A DNA stretch of 64,000 nt from Rostrohypoxylon terebratum. Taxonomy: Eukaryota; Ascomycota; Sordariomycetes; Xylariales; Hypoxylaceae. The translations under genes were made by a program, and so were the position numbers. Every line of letters starts with the position of its first letter. Position 1 is the first letter of the stretch. The stretch covers positions 62,001-126,000 of the forward strand of contig MU385922.1 in assembly GCA_022497145.1 (NCBI GenBank). Direction: 5' to 3'. The notes under the pieces were generated by a model. That model had not been told where the DNA came from. It ran no database searches and was given only the letters and a program-made list of their open reading frames with translations. Below are positions 58,892 to 64,000 of the stretch, piece by piece.

Positions 58892-60107
58892 TCTATCCAT
58901 AGATTTCTAACCTAAGAGATATTCGGCTGGCGTAATTGCGTATAGTTTCTAGCTTAGGCGAATATTAATGTTTCTCGACTTTTAGGAGAGAGAAGCTTCT
59001 AATTTACAACTCCGAACCATACGATTATAACAAATATGCGCTGTTCCTTTGTTCCTTGTCGACTGTGTGAGATTCCAGACCCTCACTTGAAAATGTGAAC
59101 AACGTACCTTAAAGCTAAAGGACATAGGGAACTCACTATCCCATTTTGCGAGACCTGATTTGAATCACCCAAGAAAGATTAGCTGAGAGTTCGTAAGTGA
59201 TGCTCTCATCTTCGCGAACGTACCTTGAAAGTGAGACCTGCGGTGCGCCTTGCCGCTAATGAAAACCGTGACCAGCGCGAGTATTTATACTACATCCGCC
59301 CTTAAGCATCTAAATATAATATACTATTGTTACCACCATTCCCATCTTATCAACATAAACCAAACAATTCATTTCGGGTTCTCTTTGTAGTTAGGCAATA
59401 TCGAAAATATCGAAAATGGCAGCCTTTTTAGGCCCACCAAGCCTAGGAACTTATTATACCAACTCGAGCCCGGATCCCTTATCTCAACTTACTCTGTGTA
59501 TCATAGGAATCTGCATGGTCTGCCTCTGTAGTTGCTGTATCTCAGCCACTCGGCCACGCAAAGAGTATGACGCCCGACGATACGTAAATGAACCACGAAG
59601 GTATTGCCTCTATATACGTATTGTGGGTGGTAGAAAGAAAAACGTGTTAACTTTGAGGGTTAGGGAGGTTCACTATAAGTGATTGAAGTCTAGGGTCAAT
59701 ATGTAGCGTGGATGAGTGAAAGAAACGTTCATGGATTGCGGGAAATACTGATGCGAGTGGTTTAGGATAGCATTGAGGACTACCTCGGGATATTGTATCT
59801 AGTCTTATAATAGGAAGTATCGGCCTTTGTGGTGGAGGTAATAGGCAAACGGTCGCTGAAGTCTATTTTGGGACTTCGAGGCTTTGTTAATACTAGACGG
59901 TCAATCTTTAGTCATGGCCGACTATCGGTCTTGGTAATGTCATCCTCGCATACTTCAAAATGGTGGCTATAAAATTGGATAGTGTACTGCTTTGATGGTA
60001 TTTCCGGTCAATTCGGTTTGGTATTGTTCGTGATTTGCGTAGGGAGAGGATTATGTGCCCTCTATCACCGATATATCTCAAAAAATCTTGCTGTAGGCAT
60101 TCTTGCC
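58892..60107. other. Intergenic around a doubtful small gene
   Basis: Apart from the frame at 59416-59682, no coding region, repeat or RNA gene was recognised. The distal part is the 3' flank of ARPC2. Confidence 0.4.
59416..59682 (+). CDS. Possible small single-pass membrane protein
   Basis: 88 codons. One hydrophobic, Cys-rich segment (LTLCIIGICMVCLCSCC) is followed by a basic stretch (RPRKEYDARRYVNEPRR). The start context (AAAATGGC) is good. No family is recognised and there is no conservation evidence; it may also be part of a spliced gene, as the frame loses character after about residue 60. Confidence 0.3.
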   Translation: MAAFLGPPSLGTYYTNSSPDPLSQLTLCIIGICMVCLCSCCISATRPRKEYDARRYVNEPRRYCLYIRIVGGRKKNVLTLRVREVHYK

Positions 60108-61342
60108 CTAGGCCTGAACTTTGAACGTTCTTCCACTCGCTGTCTTTCTCTCCTTTTCTTCGTTTTCCGGCCTCGCTCTTCGGAGTACTGTGTACAAGAT
60201 TCGTCAATATTTTGTAATAATCATATTGAAGAATCATCTTACCTTGGAGGAAATCTGCTGTCCGCCTTCTCATACGAGAGTGAATGTATGCCTATGTATA
60301 TTGTTAGTAAAGGGGGGAGAGTAATAGGGCGAGACTTCCGTACCTTGGACGCTTTGATGTGGTAATGGAAGTAGTCTCGGAATGTCTGGATGTGAGAGAT
60401 GACATCGGGCATTCGCTGAGGTGTCAAATGTCGAGGGAACAGAACTTTCCCAGTCAGCCGATATCCTTAGTGAGCACCCCAAGATAAAACATACCGAAAG
60501 TGACGTATCCGACCTCTCCACCGGTAGTGGCCTGTACGCCGGGGACTCCTTGCAGTTCCAATGGCGGATCATTCCTGAATAGAACTTGGGGTGCGTTCTG
60601 GATGGCTCTCCTTCGGGCGTCGACGAACTCTTGGATGAAGACCTTGCCGAATACTCGATCTGTCTCTTCTCGGAAAATGGTGCTGAAGATGACGGTAACA
60701 CGGTCGTGGCTTGCCTTAACGTAGATGGCTTCTTCGTCGCGGTAATGAATTGCCATGACATCGCCTCCTTCTCTGACTCCCTGTGGCGCTTCCTCCGACG
60801 TATACTTTGAGGCGGTTTCCTTTAGCTTGTAGTGTTCTGCGTAGGCGTGTTCGAAGGGGGCGGCCATTGCGTTTCGCTTTAGTAAGGAGATCTTCTTGAC
60901 TAGCTCGTCTCGTTCCTCTATGGCAGTTGTCAGTATTATACCTACTAATTAAGAAGTCACCGTTATATAATTACCCTTTTCTGCGGGTAGGTTGTCCAGG
61001 TCAACTAGGACCGAGAAGTCATAGCCGATCTCTGGAGCTACGACGTATTGACCGTACTCGCGTTGGAGGACCTGTTCGGCGCCATACTGGACAAGTTCTT
61101 TGAAGCATCGAATTTGAATGGACACTTGGATCTTGGTCTTGGCTTCTGGAGTCGATATGTGGAAGATCACGCCGTCGAAGTCGGACACGGTCTGGTCGAT
61201 GGAAGTAGGGGGGGCTCTGAGTACACCGTCAGTCTTCAAGCTCAAATTGCAGTATCCAAGGGTTTTATTGTTGCACTTACCCATAGAGTCTGTCCTTGAG
61301 TATAGACTCTATCAGAACGTTCTGGTAATCTAGAAGCAGCAT
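60108..61342 (-). CDS. arpc2: Arp2/3 complex 34-kDa subunit (ARPC2)
   Basis: Exons on the minus strand: 61342-61281, 61216-60975, 60917-60495, 60444-60344, 60291-60243 and 60187-60108, giving 318 residues. The five introns are 64, 57, 50, 52 and 55 nt and all keep phase. It begins MLLLDYQNVLIESILKDRLYG and continues with SIDQTVSDFDGVIFHIS, VVAPEIGYDFSVLVDLDNLP, HYRDEEAIYVKASHDRVTVIFSTIF, GEVGYVTFVLFPRHL, FRDYFHYHIKASKAYIHSRMR and the end GRTFKVQA. These are standard ARPC2 landmarks. With ARPC4 it forms the core of the Arp2/3 complex that contacts the mother filament and nucleates branched actin, mainly at endocytic patches in fungi. Confidence 0.95.
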
Positions 61343-61678
61343 GATGGACGGACTTGACAAGTATACTTGCTTCTAGACTGAGTTTGTGTTGTATAGAGCT
61401 GGACTTGAGTGGTGGATAATGGATGATGGATGGATGGTGCATGTGTTTAAGGATGCCTTTGGTGGGGCTCAAGCTAAGACTGCTAAGTCCTGCTTACATA
61501 ACGCAGTTACGTAGGGAAGAGAGGGTCTGTGCACCGATTCTCATGATAAGAGAACGTCGATAAGAAATTCTTATCGATAAGTCGTGCATCCCTTCAAGTT
61601 TTAGAGAAAAAAAGTTAGTGATTGAATTTCTTGAATAGAAACAATCGAAGCTTTCAAGAGATCAACACGGTCGCAAAG
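61343..61678. promoter_or_regulatory. Divergent ARPC2/UTP12 promoter with four GATAAG sites
   Basis: GATAAG occurs at 61545-61550, 61559-61564, 61570-61575 (inverted) and 61576-61581. The middle pair forms a 19-bp palindrome, CGATAAGAA and TTCTTATCG around one base, at 61558-61576. GATAAG is the core site of fungal GATA factors such as AreA and NsdD; regulation of these genes by one is inferred. Confidence 0.55.
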
Positions 61679-64000
61679 ATGGTCAAGTCATACTTGTATG
61701 TTCCAATCAACCTTCATACTGTCGCATATGGCTTGGGCTAATTTTCATCCTATCTAGAAAGTATGAACATGCCAATTCCTTTGGTCTCGTAACTTCCAGT
61801 ACATCGAATATCCTCTGGACCCAGCAGAATCGTTCTAGCACCGGTGCTGGTCAAGCTGTCGTCGCAGCAAACGAAGAACTCCTATGCTGGGATATAAAGA
61901 CAGGAGATATTGTTGAACGATGGAAGGATGCAAAGTGTTCTTCCCAAGTAACTGCGATCGCGCAGAGTAAGCTCAACGACGATCTGTTTGCAGCGGGCTA
62001 CGAGGATGGCAGCATTCGACTTTGGCGGAGCAAAGACCCGAGTCCTTTCATTACCTTCAACGGACACCGCTCGGCTATTACTGTCCTAGCATTCGACCGA
62101 TCGGGCGTCCGACTCGCCAGCGGCTCCAAAGATACCAATGTTATCATTTGGGATTTAGTAGCGGAGGTTGGCCAGTTCAAGCTGAGGGGACATAAGGACC
62201 AAATCACAGGATTACAATTCGTGGAACCCCAGGAGGAAGTCACAGAAGAAGAAGATTCACAGGCAATGGTTCTCGATGGTGCAGGCGATTCTTCATCCGA
62301 AGGCTTCCTCCTGACCACAGGAAAAGACGCGCTAATCAAGCTTTGGGATCTGGGGTCAAGACATTGCATCGAAACACACATTGCGCAAACGAACGGAGAA
62401 TGTTGGGCACTGGGGCTCTCGCCTGATTACACTGGATGCATAACCGCAGGGAATGCTGGTGAACTCAAGGTCTGGGGCCTCGATGCTACGACACTAGCTG
62501 CTTCGAGGCGACAAGTCGACATGCCTGCAAACATACAATACTTACAAGATCGAGGAACTTTGTTTCGACATGGAAAAGATAAGGCTACCGAAGTCCTCTT
62601 TCACCCTCGCCGGGACTACTTCGCCGTGCACGGATCAGAGAAATCCGTCGAGATATGGAGGATACGTAGCGAATCCGAGATCAAAAAGAGTCTAGCCAGG
62701 AAAAAGAAGAGAAGACGAGAGAAACTTGCGCAAAAGAAAGGAAATGAGAACGGCGAAACTCCTGCGGACCAGGAGGAAGACCAAGACGAAGACCCCAGCA
62801 CCGCCGACGTGAACGATGCTTTCGCTCAGCACTTGATTATCCGAACGGGTGGAAAAGTGAAGTCGGTTGATTGGACTGATACCCGAAGCAAGAAGAAGCT
62901 AGAACTACTAGTCAGCGCGACGAACAACCAACTCGAACTATACAGTATACCCTTGAAGGAGAAGAAATCCAAGCAGGAAGATGTACCCGATTACGAGAGG
63001 GCCTTGTCCGTCGAAATCCCAGGTCACCGAGCGGACATTCGATCATTGGCTTTAAGCTCTGACGATAAATGGCTAGCTTCAGCCTCCAATGGGAGTCTTA
63101 AAATCTGGTCAATGCTGACGCAGAAATGTGGCAAAACATTGGAGTGTGGGTATGCGCTATGTTGTGCGTTCTTACCTGGAGACAAGCTTGTCGTCATCGG
63201 CACAAAAAGCGGTGATATCGAGTTGTTCGAAGTAGCCACAGGTTCTCTGCTTGACAGCGTCAGTGCTCACGAGGGGGCTATTTGGTCCTTGCAGGTTCAC
63301 CCGGATGGAAGGTCAATAGTGTCTGGAAGCGCGGATAAATCGGCCAAATTCTGGAAGGTTCAAATCGTCCAAGAGGAGGTTCTTGGAACGACTCGAACTA
63401 CGTCACGTTTAAAATTGTCTCACTCGCGAACCTTGAAGGTCGCGGACGACATTCTAAGCCTCAAATTCTCGCCTAATGCCAAGCTCCTAGCTGTTGCTTT
63501 ATTGGACAGCACGGTTAAGGTGTTTTTTGTGGACTCGCTCAAACTATACCTTAATCTATACGGCCACAAGCTACCCGTATTGGATATGGATATCTCGTAT
63601 GACAGCAAGCTGATCGTAACATGCTCGGCAGACAAGAATATCAGGATATGGGGCCTTGACTTCGGCGATTGCCATAAAGCGTTGCTAGGGCACCAAGACA
63701 GTATTCTCCAGGTCAAATTTCTCCCGAATAACCGAGAAGGCAATGGTCATCACTTCTTCAGCGCTAGCAAAGACCGGACAATCAAGTACTGGGACGGTGA
63801 CAAATTTGAGCAAATCCAGCGACTCGACGGCCACCACGGGGAGATATGGGCTCTCGCAATCAGCCAGAGCAGCGAACCTCCCTTCATTGTAAGCGCTAGT
63901 CACGATAAGAGTATTCGAGTCTGGGAAGAAACAGACGAACAAATATTCCTCGAGGAGGAAAGAGAGAAGGAGATCGAAGAATTATACGAAAGTACTCTGA
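61679..64000 (+). CDS. UTP12: U3 snoRNP WD40 protein UTP12/DIP2 (3' partial)
   Basis: Exon 1 is only 17 nt (61679-61695); after a 62-nt intron, exon 2 runs from 61758 past the window end. 779 residues are visible and the frame is still open at base 64000, so the C-terminus is missing. It starts MVKSYLKYEHANSFGLVTS, as Dip2/WDR3 does. WD repeats are plentiful (GYEDGSIRLWRS, SGSKDTNVIIWDL, TTGKDALIKLWDLGS, SGSADKSAKFWKV, TCSADKNIRIWGL, SASHDKSIRVW), forming the two propellers. A Lys/Arg-rich linker (ARKKKRRREKLAQKK) lies between repeats. The protein belongs to the UTP-B module of the small-subunit processome and acts in the nucleolus in 18S rRNA maturation, linking it functionally with NOC4 in this window. 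Confidence 0.94.

Overview
The window is nuclear DNA of a filamentous ascomycete (Pezizomycotina, most likely a Sordariomycete; that rank is inference). The signs are short GT-AG introns of about 50-110 nt with CTAAC-type branch points, compact eukaryotic housekeeping genes on both strands, fungus-specific families (a questin-oxidase-like enzyme, a Sel1 protein like yeast Ack1, a CbxX/CfxQ-type multi-AAA protein), and intergenic DNA rich in microsatellites and CCTAGG/TACCTAGG words. I see no prokaryotic operons, rRNA, CRISPR array or convincing tRNA.

Layout. 1-2.6 kb: 3' part of a multi-AAA ATPase. 3.4-5.2 kb (-): intracellular-looking trypsin-fold peptidase. 5.99-6.66 kb: a 671-bp TIR element with TA target duplication, with no coding capacity. 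7.0-7.9 kb (-): HAD phosphatase. 8.6-10 kb (-) and 11.1-12.7 kb (+): divergent pair, TFIIF beta subunit and a five-finger CCCH protein of the ZC3H3/Red5 type. 14.5-18.4 kb (+): Sel1-repeat gene with exceptionally long introns. 18.4-34.4 kb: gene-poor tract holding one recognisable gene, a bZIP factor with a C-terminal hydrophobic segment (26.1-28.0 kb, -).

34.4-45 kb is dense again: NOC4 (-) divergent from ATP4 (+), a UBE3D-like E3 ligase (-), a questin-oxidase-like gene (+) and RAD17 (+). 46.6-49.4 kb: a small Arg/Thr/Ser/Pro-rich protein (+) convergent with S-adenosylmethionine synthetase (-). 51.8-53.9 kb: GPN3 GTPase (+) convergent with APQ12 (-). 56-59.7 kb: a Pro/His-rich protein, a small Cys/coiled-coil protein and a doubtful small membrane protein. 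60.1-64 kb: ARPC2 (-) divergent from UTP12/DIP2 (+, cut by the window end) across a 336-bp promoter holding four GATAAG sites.

Most recognisable genes are core cell machinery: transcription (TFIIF, GPN3), RNA processing and ribosome biogenesis (ZC3H3-like, NOC4, UTP12), energy (ATP4), methyl metabolism (SAM synthetase), DNA damage checkpoint (RAD17), actin (ARPC2) and nuclear envelope (APQ12). They are not a pathway cluster. The accessory material most worth a second look is the TIR element with its tRNA-like core, the peptidase, the gene-poor bZIP neighbourhood, the long-intron Sel1 gene and the repeated ACCTAGGT palindromes. Exon coordinates were derived by hand from reading frame, phase and splice signals. 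All spliced models close in frame, but none is checked against transcripts.
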